Source of the DNA: Rhynchosporium graminicola
Taxonomy: Eukaryota; Ascomycota; Leotiomycetes; Helotiales; Ploettnerulaceae
NCBI GenBank assembly: GCA_900074885.1
Contig: FJUW01000064.1
Span: forward strand, 186,001 to 250,000
Direction: 5' to 3'
Length of the DNA: 64,000 bases
Numbering within the stretch: position 1 is the first letter of the stretch; each line of letters begins with the position of its first letter. Below the pieces are notes generated by a model. The model made no database searches. It was not told the DNA's origin and worked only from the letters and a program-made list of their open reading frames with translations. Position numbers and translations under genes: made by a program. Of this stretch, positions 9,640-23,370 are shown in pieces.

Positions 9640-12600
9640 TATAGGAAAAAACAGAAAGGTATATATCCTTTTACGAGTATTATTTCACTTTCGCTAGCGT
9701 TTCGCTAGTCTTTCTATAGCGTTTTAATTTTTCAAAGCTTTAATTTCTTTCTAGAGTCCTTAGAGGTTTTCTTTTAGCTCCTAAGAATCATAAGCGGAAG
9801 TAAACCCCTTCTATCTTATTAGGAATTATTCTCTCCCCCTAACTACTCGCTAGTCTAGTAAGGAATCGACCTCCTATAATTCTTCGCTATCGATAAGGTT
9901 AGGTTAGATAACTTCCGATAACTCGCCGGGCTTTTACTAGTATAGTTCTAATAGTAAGATATAGAAGACGTCATATAGCTGACTATACTTAGTAGGTAAA
10001 TCTAATCGATATACCTACTTTCTAATTCTTTCGCTGATCTTAAATAGCCCTAGAAATTAGTAGTCTAGCTTCTTACTCGATCGAATAGTTTTAATATTCT
10101 TTACTAAGAGTAGGACTTATTAATCTACTTTAAATTTAATTAGTCAATAGTTCTTATTATACTATTTCGCTTAGGTTTCTTTAGTTCTTCGCTAGCTATT
10201 CTCTAGCTCTTAGCGTTTCTTAACTACTTCTTCTACTCTTTCTTTAGCAGTAGGTATCTCCCCTCTTATAGGATCGTCCTCGATACCCTAGCGACTATCT
10301 AGCGTAATTCTATACCTAGCCTTATTTAGACTTATTCTAATAGCCTTATAATATATATTCATATACGCGAATTTCGCTATAAGTAATAAGTCTACCTAAT
10401 CGTCTTAAAGATAGTATACGAAATACTATAGCTATACTTCTATAGCTTAGTTTTATCGTTCCATTTACCTATCAGTTTATGAATAAAACGCCGTCGAAAG
10501 ACCTCTTATTATTCAGAGGTAGAAGTATACCTCTTACTAGAACTTGGAAGTGAAAACAGAACCTCTATTAGTAATAATAACCGCAGGTAATCCGTAGTCC
10601 TTAAACTAATAATCGATAAATAGCTAAGCTAAGCCTAGCGTATTAATTATCTTCAAGTAAGGAATATACTCTATATCTTTAGTATATCTATCGACGATTA
10701 CTAGTAAACTATCGGAGATTCTTCCTATAGAGCTCCCTTTATAAGGTAGTAGATCTATAATAAAGTCTATAGTTATAGACTTAAACAGCTTACTTAGCTA
10801 GCTAGGCGCTTATATCTCGCCGGCTATCTTTATTCTTCTTACCTTTATCCTTTAATAAATATCGCAACTTTTAATATATTTTTTAATATCTAGCTTTATC
10901 TTCTACTAATAGTACTTTCGCTAGATAAGCTTCAGCGTCTTATCTTAACTAAAATAGCCTATAGTTAGATTATTATAGTATATCTTTATAATTTCAGTAC
11001 AGATAGCTTCATCTAGCGGAATATAAGCTTTTCGCCGGTATCTAAGTAGTCCTTCGCTATTAATACTCTAATCTGTATCCTCAGTTTTCTATAATCTAGC
11101 TAACTTCTCAATAGTAAAGGCGTCCCTTTTCTATAGCTTTATAAGCGTTAAGAGAAATAAGTTCGATTCAGGGTCTACTATTTCAGTTCTTATAATTCTT
11201 ACTATAAAAAACCGTAGTATAGTATATCTATAGCTATACTAGCTAGCGCCTAGCTTCTCGCTAGCGCCTCTTAAGAGGGTATCCAGACCTCCAAATAAGT
11301 TCTATAAACTATTAAGCTTTATAGGTATATATCGCTAGTCAGGCGTAGAGGTTATATCTATAGCCTCGATCGATACTCCTTTTAAAGAAGTATTATTAGT
11401 AAGTTATAGAATCTAAGTTAACCGGTACGATATACTATCGTTCGGACGCTAGTTACTCTCTATCGTATCACTAGCTTTACTAAGTATATAGATCAACTTA
11501 TCTTTAATTATACTTCGCAGCTTATTTTATAAAGTAAGAAGTATAATATTTTCCTTATCTTTCACTAGCTTATAGTTAGGCCTTCTTAATAGTCTATTAG
11601 CGGGATTATTTTTCCCTTATTTATAACTTAATATAAAGTTATACTTAGATAGCTCTAGAGCTTATCTAGCTTATCGCTAGCTTAATACTATTATAGTTAT
11701 AAAGTAACAGAGGTTATTATAGTCTATTAATACTTTAACTAGAGCTATACTACCTTTAAAGTAATACCTCTAGTATATAAAACACTTAATAATTATAAGG
11801 AGTTCTTAGTTATATACTTTATAATTTAACTTAGTAAGTTCTAGCTTTTTACTAAAGAACACGATAAGGTACTAGATAGCCTTTTCCCTTTCTTTCGCTA
11901 GCTACTCTCTAGGCTAAGAGAGAATTCCCGTAATAGTAAACCTAGAAGCGTTAGTCTCTAGCTTTCTCAGCTTCAGTAGATCGAAGTGCATAAGAAAAGG
12001 TACTATAGTAAACATATCTTTTAACGCGTTAAAAGCCTCCCTTTTTATAGCACTCTATCTAAAAGCAAGGGCAAGTTACCTTTTCTTCTTACTACCTATT
12101 AAACTTATCAGAGGTCGAGCAATCGCTAAGAATCTTACGATAAATCGCTAGTAGAAGTTTATAAAACTAATAAAGACTTATATATCTCTAATACTTTTAA
12201 GCTCTAGCTATTCCCTAATAGTATCTATCCGGCTTATATCTATTAAAACGCTAGCTAAGGAGATAATATATCCTAGAAACTCTATACTTTTAGTATTAAA
12301 GGAGCACTTTAATAACTTAATAAAGAGGTTTATATATCGAAGTCTCTCGAGTACTTAGCGGATATATTATTTATATTATAAGAGGTCAGCAGAATAGATC
12401 AGGATATTATTAAGATATATAATATAAGTAATATCGACAAGGCCCGCTAGCGTATTATTAATAAATACCTAGAAGGTCGCTAGTGCGTTTAATAGTCTAA
12501 ATAGTATAACTTAATACTTATAATACCTATATTGGGTACGAAATATAGTCTTCTATTTATTACCCTAGCGAATTCGGATATAGTAGTAAGCGTTTTATAA

Positions 12601-13500
12601 GTCTAGTTTAGTAAATACTCTAGTATCCCGGAGCTTATCTAGCGTTTCGCTAATTAATAGCAGAGAGTACTAATCCTTAATCGTAATTTTATTTAGAGCT
12701 TAGTAATCGATATATAATCGAAAGCTACTATCTTTCTTAGGTATAAAAAGAATAAGTATACCTATAGGACTCTTACTCTTCCTTATCTAACCCTTCGCCT
12801 CTAATAAGTCGAGGTATTCCCGGAGAACCTCTAGTTCCTTCTTAGAGAGGTTATAGATTAGAGAATAAGGTATCTTTGATCCTAGTTCTAACTCGATAGC
12901 GTGTTAATAGTCCTCTAATAGGAGTAGCTCGCTTCCTTTCTCCTTAGAGAATACGTCCTTAAAGTCACTATATATAAAAGGAATAGTAAGCGTATCGCCG
13001 GTATCTATCTAGCGTATCGTACGCAAGTTAGGTATTATAGCGTATATAGGAGATTTCTATTTGTTAATAAGAGTCGTAAAAGCTCGAGGTACTATAATAT
13101 TAAGGTTATTAGAGTCCTTTAAATTATAAGGGAACCTCTACTACTTATTCTTAAAGCTTATCTAAGGATCTATATCCTCTAACTATAGCTACCTTAATAT
13201 TAAGTCTATACTTAGTATATCGATAACTCTTAGCCGAAGAGTATCGACTCTAGTCTATCTAATCGAATCGGCTATCTCTACCTAGGCGACTATAGTACTG
13301 AAGATAACGCCTTTATTCCGTGAAAGTATCTAGAAAGTCCTTAGTCTTTTACTAGTAAGTTTAAGCTCGTATTCTTTAGTAACTAGTCTTAATATAAAGT
13401 TATCTTCTGCTCTACTATTAATAAGGGCAGTTATCGATTTCTACTTACTCTAGGATAGAATCTTTATTTAGATTTCTATCTTATTATCTAGTAAACTCGG
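9640..13500 (-). pseudogene. Element D pol: protease, RT, RNase H, integrase, chromodomain (degraded)
   Basis: Minus-strand RT is clear at ~12760 down to ~12370: LFIPKKDSSFRLYIDY, FTKLDL, then catalytic YLNN at 12406-12417 (family: YLDD) followed by ILIYS. The integrase zinc-binding region with CDIYQRIKVRR lies near 10860-10900. A chromodomain-like end at ~9740-9860 shows FLIRQKGF.SAYDS..L. Stops are mainly in former Gln/Trp codons. Order and C-terminal chromodomain place it in the Ty3/Gypsy chromoviruses. Confidence 0.8.
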
Positions 13501-14700
13501 TCCGGACGTAGAAGATACTATAAGTTATAGCTTTCCTTAGTATTTATCTTTAGTATCGCTAGTATTTAATTTTAGATAGTTCAGAGAGATATATCTATAT
13601 TTATTATAAGAGTAGTACTATACCTTAGAGATATCTTATCTTATTAGCCGATCCCTAATAGGGATACTATTTAGATCTTTCCTTCTTTCTTATCTTTATT
13701 AGCTCTTATCTTATCGATCGTTAGTTCTTTACTAGTGCTTATACGAGTTATCCTTCTTCGCGTTTAACTCCTTATATTTCTACTCTTCAGGTTCCTTTTA
13801 TCTTTTATTACTATTAGTACCTCTAGATAAGGTATAAGTCTCTTAAAGAGTAATAGTAGAAATAACTTAGTCTCGGGTCTAAAGTCTATTAGCTTAGCTA
13901 TTCTCGACGATTTTCTAGCGAATCTCCGGGCAGATCTTATTAAATAAAATATCTTATAATTAGCGCTTAGTAAAGGGTTCGAGTTATTCTTCTTTTTCTT
14001 TAAAGTAATTTACGAACTCCCTAATTAGTTAACTTAGCCTTTAGCGAGCGTTCTCGTGGGCCTATAAGTTAGCTACCTTTCGTAAGATAAGGAGTAGCTA
14101 GAGATTCGCTAGGAACTCTTTATAACCTTCCTAAGTTATCTCGTAAAGAGTATCTAGGGTATACTTCCTGAACCTTTCCTAGGCGTTCGCCGGTTCCTTA
14201 TAGAGTAGTATTACTACCTATTTAATCTTAACGAGATTAGTTAGGTACCTTTTAGTATTATAATTAAAGACTCGGTTATAAGCCTATAAGTACTTAGTAA
14301 GCTCTCTTTAGCTCCTACCCTTATATTCCGGTAGAATTATATATTTACCTTTATCCTAGTAAGGAATTAGCGATTCTTTAGGAGCTACTAATCGACTAGT
14401 ATCTCTCTCTATACTTAGGGTAAGGTCTTCGGATATATAAGCTTAGTAGAGTCGTGCTCTTATAGTAGCTTCCGGAGGGTATTAAGTAAGGTCTTCACTG
14501 AATATTCGTTAGCACTTAACTATAAAGTTATCTAGGATATCGTTCCGTTTCTTCAGTAATTAGAGTTTCTCTTATAGAACTAAAAGGTCGTCTACTAGTA
14601 TATCGCCGGGTATTATCTAGGCCCTAATAGAGTCGTCTTAGAGTATAAGTCGGGTTAATATAGTAGAGGATTCTCCGCTTTAAGCTATTATAACTATTTA
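13500..14700 (-). pseudogene. Element D gag with zinc knuckle (degraded)
   Basis: A CCHC knuckle is visible on the minus strand around 13576-13620. Tyr codons (TAT/TAC) stand in the Cys and His places with the correct C-x2-C-x4-H-x4-C spacing, and each is one G-to-A or C-to-T step from Cys/His. The upstream part has capsid-like composition but no motif I can name. Confidence 0.65.
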
Positions 14701-14728
14701 GGCTAATATTAAGTAAAAGTAATTAGAA

Positions 14729-14910
14729 TATAATAATTACTTAGTACGCTAAGGTAAATAAGTATAATAGAATAGTAGAATAGTCGCTAGAGGTTCGCTA
14801 GTAATAATCTAATTAATATAGAAACTAATTACTAAGGAGAGAAGGTTCTTCCTTCCTCTCTAATTCTGAAATACAGGAGTAGGAGGCACTAGGCGCACAG
14901 ACCTATTACA
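14729..14910 (-). repeat. Element D 5' LTR
   Basis: 182 bp, same ends as the copy at 8069-8250 but keeps the unmutated terminal ATTACA. Confidence 0.9.
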
Positions 14911-14915
14911 TCTAA

Positions 14916-15251
14916 GCTATCTAAAAGCTACCTTAATACCTAGATCGCAGCTCTTTTATTATAGTTACTAACTACTTAGCTATATTAAGTTCTATTAATC
15001 TAGCTAAAGCTATTAATAAAAATAGCACTCGTCTTATAAATTAGAAGATATTTCTATCTAAATAGGCTTTATATATAATAATCCGATATCGGGCTAGGAA
15101 GGACTATTAAAATGCAGATACTTTATCCCGGCTACCTAGGAGGGAACTAATAGACTAAATAATTTACTATACCTTAAAGGAAAGTATAATAGTAATAACT
15201 ATCCGAGTATTCCTAGTAGTAGTAATAGACCTAGAGAAGTACTTATCGACT
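14916..15251 (+). pseudogene. Element A pol, end of RNase H
   Basis: Continuation of the element A frame after D. The frame reads IIVTN.LAI, then INKNSTRLIN.KIFLSK and KDY.NADTLSRLPR, the typical Ty3/Gypsy RNase H terminus. It is interrupted by element E at 15252-15256. Confidence 0.8.
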
Positions 15252-15256
15252 TTAGT

Positions 15257-15491
15257 TGTGACGACTGGTCAGGTTTGGAGGTCTCTCCCTATTGGTAGAA
15301 ACACTTACTGCTAAGCGAGATTACACGAGTAGAGTTTAGGGGCCCCTTTTCATATATATACTACTATTCTCTCTCTACTTCTTCACTCCTTAGTTATAGA
15401 TTCTCAAGTGATTCTTACTACTTCATATTCATAGTAATATAAGGTCTTATTACTTAGGTAGTTTTGAGACCTTTCTAGAGCAAGCGTCATA
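15257..15491 (+). repeat. Element E 5' LTR
   Basis: Starts TGTGACGACTGG and ends GCGTCATA (RIP-altered CACA). Contains an unmutated GGGGCCCC palindrome and a pyrimidine-rich TCTCTCTCTAC tract. Differs from the 3' LTR almost only by C/T and G/A changes. Confidence 0.92.
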
Positions 15492-15559
15492 TTATCTATA
15501 ACTCTTTTACTTACGTCTAGGAAGATAGTAAATATCTACTTATATTATACCTCTATACC

Positions 15560-17100
15560 TAGAGCTACTAAATGTAGGAGACTACGCTATATAGAGAAGG
15601 CTTATACTAAGTATAAACTTAAAGAATAGCACCTAAACCGAAGTAACTTAAGTCCGATAAATCGACTACCGGTTCTCTAACTCCCTCTACCTCCTATTCT
15701 TCGGCGACTCGTAATACTCGCTATAACCTACCTCTCTCTATAGTAGAGAGTACTTACGATAACGCCTCGTCCGAGTTAAGCTCCTTAACTCCTACTATAA
15801 TAAACGAACTCACTAAGTCGCTAAACCTCCCTAATAATACCCCTGTATTAATAGTAACTATAAGTAACTTATAGGAAGACCGCGCTTACTAGCTATAAGA
15901 GGCAGAAAGGAAGCTCGCGGAGGAGAGATAATTAAACGCCGACTTATCTGCAGAACTATACTAGTTATAGGACGAGTTCCTAGAACTATACTAGTTAACT
16001 ACTTAGCGCTCTACTAAGTCTATATCGTTTAATAACGTTTAATCGCGTATAATACTACTACTATTAATTAAAGAAGATAATACTACTCTTACGCTTAATA
16101 ATCGTCGTCGAGAATAATCTACCGGAGGAATATCATTAATATTATACGCTACGCGTATAGAGAAGATACTGAACCTTCTAAATAAGCTCTCTAATAGAAT
16201 CGACTACTCTCTAAAACTCTAGGAAGTGCAGATACGTAACGCCCTCTAGCGCTACTCTAGCTACTTTATTAATAAAGATCACTATAAAGATTAGTTACTT
16301 AACTAAACAGAAGGAATAGCTAGAACCTACTTAGAACCCTTATTCTTAGAATCAGAATATAACGAAGAAGGCAGTATAATCGATTCACTCGATATGATCA
16401 CTTAACTCGTCTCCTTCTTATCTAATCTATACGACTAATAAACTATAAGAGCTAGCTACTCCGTGCTAAAGATAGATTATAAGTAGACCTTCTAGACGTT
16501 CTATTACGAGTTTCGTACGCTAGCTCGTAAAGCTAGAGTAAATAATTAATTAACTCTGAAAATAGACTTATAGGAGAAGCTACTTATATAGCTATAGAAG
16601 CAGCTCTTCTAATAGTACTAAATGTTAAGGATATTAGAAGAATACGTTAAGGCTATATAAGCTAAAGACTAAGGTTAATTCATTAAAAAGACTTACTATT
16701 CCGAGTCTTCAGCTAAGGCTAGCGCGACTCGGGAACGCCCTATAAATACCTCCTCTTAGCGCCGTAGTACTAACTCCTCTTCTTATTCGTAAATTAGTCT
16801 TCTTACGCCCGAGAACACTAGTGCGACTAGTAAATAAGTACTATACTCTGCATGAAACGATACGCCTCGTGTATAATCGCCGGCGAATACTCCTCGTCAC
16901 TTTACGCTTATCTTATACTTACGCTTATTATCAGCTCGACTTAATACTCCGTATCGAATTAACGTAATTAACGCTAATAACGATATTAATAGCGAGTTAG
17001 AAGATAATAACGATGAAGAGATGTACGATAACGCTTAGGAGTATATTAAACTGCTAGTAAAAGACTATACCTAGGGAAAGACTCCTTCCTAAGTAGTATA
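15560..17100 (+). pseudogene. Element E gag (degraded)
   Basis: Plus-strand frame rich in Leu, Asn, Ser and Glu, with a Ser/Thr/Pro-rich C-terminal third (~16690-16900). Recognised by its position between LTR and pol. No intact zinc knuckle was found. Confidence 0.55.
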
Positions 17101-20100
17101 TAAGATATGCGATATCTTGACTTTATGAAGCTTCTTAGTAGTTAATCGTTTACTATACGTGCTACTCTTACTAAGAATAGACTCTTATATAAGCTACTCG
17201 CACTTCTCGATTCTGGAGCTAATAAATACTATTTTATTAATTATTCTTTTCTCAAATCCTTTTCCTTTTTCTTAAAACCTTCAATTTACCTTCTACTAAA
17301 CGTAATTCTTATTAAAGGCTTTAATAGCGTTAATAGTAGTACTATTAGTCATTATATAATACTTAATATAATAGTAGATCGTCGCGTTTAGGTATTTACT
17401 CCCTTTCTTATTACTACTCTCGGAAACTATAGTATTATACTCGGAAGGACTTAGCTTTCGGAATATCAAGTACTCTTAGATGCCTCTAAATAATAGATTA
17501 TTTAGCTACTATATACTCCTCCTAGTAATGTTTATAGCTCTCCGATCGAGATTAAGGACTTACGTAAATACTATACTTATTAGCGCTACTAATATGACGC
17601 TGACGAACGAAATGAACGCCTTAATTAGTTCTAGGAAGCGTACGAGGAATAGTAAAGCGTAGCTAACTCTCCTATTAATATTCGAACTATTATTAACTCT
17701 ATCTTTATTATCGAACGACTATTACTAGCTCGGAAGCGCATTTCTAGGGAGACTTATAGCTATAAAAATATCTAAAACTCTCCCCTAGAGAGTATTCTAC
17801 AGGTAACTTACTCTCTATTACTACTGCCGATTAGTTAGGACTGTTTCTCCGGCGTTTATACTACTTATTATAGATACGATAAGCCTAAGTATTTATTACC
17901 TGAAGAATAAGAATAGAGTAGTAAAGAGAAGTCTTTATACTCTAGAGAAGCTACTAATATACGGCTGAAGTGCGTACGATTTAGCGATATTATCGCTTAT
18001 ATCCTGCGTGAATCTCTACTTTAATCTTAATTAGAAGTCTCTACGTTAAAGACTTACGTATAAGATTATACTTATATAATTCATACTATAGACTAATAGT
18101 TACTCGGAATACTATCTTGCGACTTAACGGAAACTACTTAAAGTATAAAAATAGCTACTAAGATATTTCGGAAGCGATAAAGATCACCTCGTGTGCTTAG
18201 ACCTCTTCTAGAGCTTCTTACGCTAGAGATTTATATAATTAGTAGCCTAGCTTTCTATCTCTTATATAAACGCTAGAAGTCTTCTAAAAATAAGATCTTC
18301 TATAATACTCTTCACGAGATAGATAAGCTTCTTAACGACCGAATCGCAGTTTAGTAACGTAATACTACTATCGTATCTTTAACTATCGACTTTACGGAAC
18401 GTTATAAAACTACTTAATAATTTACTATTAGCTTAAGCGAATTAGATTTAGAACTATAGATCCCTTACGAGTATAGCTAGTAGGTATACGTCTTTTCTAA
18501 GGAAGCTAGCGATATTCTCCCTCCTTATCGCTTATGCGATCACCGAATTAAGCTTAAAGAAGGGGCCGAGAAGAACCTTAAATACTCCCCCTTATATAAG
18601 ATATTAGCTAAAGAACTTAAAGTCGTTAAGGCGTATATTACTAATAACTTAGCTAAAGGTTTCATCGAACCTTCTTAAGTACTATACGCTGCACTTATTC
18701 TTTTCGTTAAGAAAGCTAAAAGAAATCTAAGATTCTGTATCGACTTTCGCGCACTTAATAACCTCACGAGGAAGGATTAATATCTACTGCTATTAATCAA
18801 TAAAACGCTAGCTAGAATCTCTACTACTAAGATATTCACTAAACTAGATATTCGCTAAGCGTTCTACCGAATTCGAATAGATCTAGCCTCTAAAGAGTAT
18901 ACGACCTTCCGGACCTATTACAGTACATATAAGTATAAAGTACTCCCTTTCAGTCTGACTAATAGCCCTGCGATATACTAGCGATATATGAATAACGTCT
19001 TATTCGACTACTTAGACGACTTCTATATAGTATATCTAGATAATATTCTGATCTACTCTAACGACTTACTATAGTATTAATTATATATATATAAGGTGCT
19101 ACAACGATTATAAGACGCTAGATTATAAGCTAACCTTAAGAAGTATGAATTTAATATTACTCGCACTAAATACCTTAGATTTATTATCTCTACTTCTAGG
19201 ATAAAGGTAGACCCTAAGAAAGTTAATATTATATAATCTTAGAATTACCTAACTATAGTTAAGGGCGTATAATCGTTCTTAGGCTTTTACAACTTCTACT
19301 AACGATTTATTAAGGATTACAGAATTATTATAAAACCTCTTATATAACTTACTAAAAATAATATATTATTTCAGTTCGCTAGGGAGTATAAAGATACCTT
19401 TGATTACCTAAAGTACGCTCTCACTTCGGCACTACTCCTCTATTACTATTAGTAATATCTACCTTATATAATCGAAACAGACGCTAGTGATAGAGTAATA
19501 GCAGGTGTGCTATTGTAATAGTACGACGAAGACTAGTTCCTAGTAACTTACTTCTCTAAGACTATATTACTTGCTAAGCTTAATTACGCTATTTACGATA
19601 AGGAAATACTCGTAATTATATAATCTTTTAGTAACTAGAGATCTGAGCTCGTAGGCGCACTATATCAGATCCGTATTATTACTGATTATAAAGCTCTTAA
19701 GTACTTTATAACCTCTAAATAGCTAAACGCACGATAAGCTTAATAGGCTGAGCTACTCGTAGATTATAACTTTATAATCACTTATCGACTTAGGAAGTAT
19801 AATCTACTCGCTAATACTCTCTCTCGTAGAATAGATAAATTGGACGACTAGAATAACGCTAAAAGAACTTAGCGTTTATAGTAGCTGCTACGCGAAGACT
19901 AAATCGATCTAGTATTACTTATAAGTAACTTTCGGAATAGCTCTAACTCTATAGATAACTTTGAGCTTATTAACGCCTTAGAAGTCGCTGACTTATCGCT
20001 AGTCTTTTCTATAGTATAGTAAGTACTTAACGCTAATCGTATTATGCTATTACTCTAAGCTTTACGGAAATAAGCTCTCTCTACTACTCTTAGAAAACTA

Positions 20101-21580
20101 ACTATAGAAAAAGACCTTCTACTCTATAAAGGAAAACTAATCGTACCTGACGTCTTATACTTTCGCATGCTACTTATACGCGAAGTATACGACCGATTAG
20201 AGACTGCCTATCTAAGTATAAAGAAGACTTTATAACTACTAGTATTATAATACTAGTAGTACAGAATCGCTTTAACTATTAACTAGTACTACTATAACTA
20301 TTATACTTACTAACGAATTCAAGTGCCGCGTGATAAGAAACCGGGCCTCCTCTAACCTCTACTCGTACTATCACGTCTATAGGAGAATATTATAGTCGAC
20401 TACTATAGCTTTAACTGCGATAAATATAGCTACGATAACGTTCTCGTATTTATCAACTGTTTTAGTAAATAAGCAATTAGTATTCTATACTGAAAGACTT
20501 CCGATACGCGCGACCTTATAAAGCTTTACTTATACTACGTATACTGCTATTTCGGAGCTCTATTAATAATTACCTCTGATAGAGGGCCTTAATTCGTTTC
20601 TTGTTTTTAGACTATAGTTATTATAATTCTTAGTACTAAAAGATAGCTTTCTATAGTAGACTACTCGTAAACAGATAGCTAAACAGAGATCTATAACTAA
20701 TATCTCTAACGTAGATTATAACCTTTTATCTCTTACTATTAAGACGACTAGTCGGAGTTCTTACCTATTATAGATTACGCCTAGATAACTCTCTCTTACG
20801 AATCCCTTAGAGGTCTCTTACCCTTTAAAGTCGTTTATAGATATATATCCCGCGTTAATTAGAATTAGAAAGACTTACCTGACTCTATTACGCTTACTAA
20901 TAAGTTAAATACTCAGTAAGCTCTAGATTACGCTAATCGCTTGCGTGACGCCTAGACTACTGCTTAATTAAGCCTCTAACGTATATAAGCTAAGATAGCC
21001 TAATCCTATAATCGCTTATATTATAAAGTCGACTTTATTATAGACGACTTTATCTAGCTAGATATACGCTATTTTACGAGTACTTAACCTAGTAAAAAAC
21101 TCGACTTCCCGACTAACGGACTCTTCCGTGTAATTAAAAAGGTCGGAAGCTCTTATTATCTAGAGCTCCCTGCTAGTATAAAAGTATATAACGTATTCCC
21201 TACTGCTAAGCTACGGAAGTATCTAAACGACCCCTTACTAGGATAAACCTTACTGCCGCTACTACCTATTAATATCACTAGTAACGATAAATAGGAGATC
21301 GAAGATATACTTGCGTGCTATAAGTAGCGCAATAGCCTCTTATACCGAGTTTCCTAATTAAATCAAGACATCGATCTCATATAGTACGACGCTATAGATA
21401 TTAAATACGCTCCCGCTAAGCTGTAATAATTCCACTTTAATAACTTAACGTAAGCTAGACCTCCTGCTAGACTACCTAATTAGCTGAAAGCTTTCTACGA
21501 TAGAATTAATAATTACGATTACCTTAATAGTAATAAGGAGATAAACTAACGCTCGAGGACGAGCTTTTTTCGGAGGGGGG
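17100..21580 (+). pseudogene. Element E pol: protease, RT, RNase H, integrase, chromodomain (degraded)
   Basis: RT at ~18650-19060: FIEPS, LRFCIDFRALNN, FTKLDIR.AFYRIRID, and the catalytic box YLDN at ~19032-19043 followed by ILIYS. RNase H ~19460-19830 includes ETDASDRVIAGVLL. Integrase zinc-binding region ~20160-20330; the DDE core ~20390-20620 keeps SDRGP.FVS. The C-terminal chromodomain ~21290-21450 reads EIEDILA...LLYRVS and is followed by FHFNN. The last residues, TSFFRRGG, lie in the hairpin/polypurine segment. A short open stretch at 17480-17662 is part of the protease region, not a separate gene. Confidence 0.85.
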
Positions 21581-21585
21581 GGTAG
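21551..21585 (+). promoter_or_regulatory. Element E hairpin, T-run and polypurine tract
   Basis: GCTCG-AGGA-CGAGC (21551-21564) forms a 5-bp stem with a tetraloop, followed by six T, then a purine run of about eleven bases ending four bases before the 3' LTR. The purine run is the expected plus-strand primer site. Confidence 0.75.
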
Positions 21586-21820
21586 TGTAATAACTAGTCA
21601 GGTTTAGAGGTCTCTCCCTATTAGTAGAAATACTTACTGCTAAGCGAGATTACACGAGTAGAGTTTAGGGGCCCCTTTTCATATATATACTTCTATTCTC
21701 TCTCTACTTCTTTACTCCTTAGTTGTAGATTCTCAAGTGATTCTTACTACTTCATATTCATAGTAATATGAGGTCTTATTACTCAGGTAGTTTTGAGACC
21801 TTTCTAGAGCAAGCGTCATA
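21586..21820 (+). repeat. Element E 3' LTR
   Basis: 235 bp; starts TGTAATAACTAG, which is the 5' LTR start with three G-to-A/C-to-T changes. Confidence 0.92.
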
Positions 21821-21825
21821 TTAGT

Positions 21826-23370
21826 AGCTACTACTATCTATCTTAGCGAGACTATAGTCTCTTAATTTCGTAGGGAACTCCTACGGGATAAGATATTCGC
21901 TAGCGTCTATAACTCTATAATAAGTAGACTAAAGAGTTCACTACCTAAAGAGCTTATTATTATATTTGAAAACTTCCGGCTCGACTCTAAGATAAAGCTA
22001 CTCTAGTTCTATGATTTAGATATAATAAAGAGACTTTACGTCTTAGGGAAGTACTTATAGAGAGTATTAGAGATTACTTATAATAACTATACTTACGTAG
22101 GTAGTAAGAGAACGTATAAATATCTTAGATAATATATGTTTATTCCTAAGCTTTAGAAGATAAATAAAGAATACGTATAATCTTATCCTATTTACTATAT
22201 AGCTTAATCGGATACCTAAATAGCCCCGGGCTAGTTAATACTTATACTACTACTAATAAAGCCCTTATTAATACTCTATATGGATTTTATAACCTTATTA
22301 CTAGAATTAGTCGAGGGATATAATACTATATATACCCTAACAGATTAACTTATAAAATAGATTAACGTAATCGTAGGTAGAGACGATTAGATAGTATCCT
22401 AGTAAGCTACTTCCTTCTTTCGCTAGCTTTACCTATAGATAGGCCTGCTCGATAAATTTATTTTCGACTAAAACTTGAAATTTATATTCAGATTCTAAGG
22501 AGAACTCTATTCCCTAGCTAAAATCCAGTTAGCTTTCACTACTATATATAACGTAAAGTCCGATAGCTAGTCCGAACGTTTAAATTAAACTATAATTTAC
22601 ACTCTGCGATATACTATTAATAGCACTTTTATATAAAGTAACTAAGAATCCCTTCTACTTATTATTACCTTAGCCTTAAACTCTTCTATAAACGCCTCTA
22701 TCGGATTCTCTCCTTACGAACTCCGGTATAGATAACTACTTAAATTAATCTTAGAAGGAAAATATAAATCAGTAATAGCTTAACTAACTAATAAGGGAGC
22801 CCGGGAATTCGTAGCTATATATACTTTACTATTTAATAAGGCTAAAGATATAATCTCTTTAGCTTAAGTAAGGATAAAACTATCCTACGATAAGAAAAGG
22901 CGACCCTTAGACCTTATTCTAGGAACTAATCGAGTCTATCTAAAACTCGCAAAAGAGGTAAGAAATAGGTACTACTTTCTAGATAACTATATAAAACTCT
23001 TATTCACGAAGATAAGCCCTTACGCTATTAAAAGAAAGATCTTAAGATTAAGCTACGAGATCGATTTACTAGATTAGCTACTTATCTACCTAGTTATTAT
23101 AATAGATTACCTATAGGAAGTTATCTAGGACTCTTATAATAGGAAAATCCCAGAACCCGGCCTCTTAATATAAGACAGCTTCGAAAAATTTATAATTAAG
23201 AAGATTGAAAAGAAGGAGATAAGAAGCTAATAAGGATATAGAACTAGATAACCCTTCTACTTCTATCGTTACCTAGGGTATACTAATAGAGTATAATAAC
23301 TCGGAAATATCTTAAGAGAAGACGTACTTAATATAATCTATAAATTCGAAGAGAACTTAAGCTCTCGCTG
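21826..23370 (+). pseudogene. Element A pol, integrase and chromodomain (degraded)
   Basis: Element A frame resumes after E. The integrase core reads MDFITLLLELVEGYN.IYT (22280-22340), INVIVGRDD, and F.RFWGEL-type sequence at ~22480; the SDS.SERLN block is at ~22560, then ASIGFSPYELRY at ~22700. The end, ~23180-23350, reads KIEKKEIR..GYRTR.PFYFYRYLGYTNR and then NILREDVL, matching a chromodomain. Stops fall at former Gln/Trp codons. Confidence 0.8.

Larger units (their letters stand above)
8069..14910 (-). mobile_element. Element D, full-length Ty3/Gypsy chromovirus with antisense extra ORF
   Basis: 182-bp LTRs at both ends, flanked by perfect TSD TCTAA (8064-8068 and 14911-14915). The polypurine tract lies just inside the left LTR on the minus strand, so the element runs right to left. 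Length is 6,842 bp. It is inserted in the RNase H region of element A: the A frame resumes right after the second TSD. Gag and pol are on the minus strand; an extra frame lies on the plus strand between pol and the 3' LTR. Confidence 0.92.
15257..21820 (+). mobile_element. Element E, full-length Ty3/Gypsy chromovirus
   Basis: 235-bp LTRs (15257-15491 and 21586-21820) with perfect TSD TTAGT (15252-15256 and 21821-21825). Plus orientation, with the polypurine tract directly before the second LTR. It is inserted in element A between RNase H and integrase. Length is 6,564 bp. Unlike D, C and H, pol runs right up to the polypurine tract, leaving no room for an antisense extra ORF. Confidence 0.93.
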
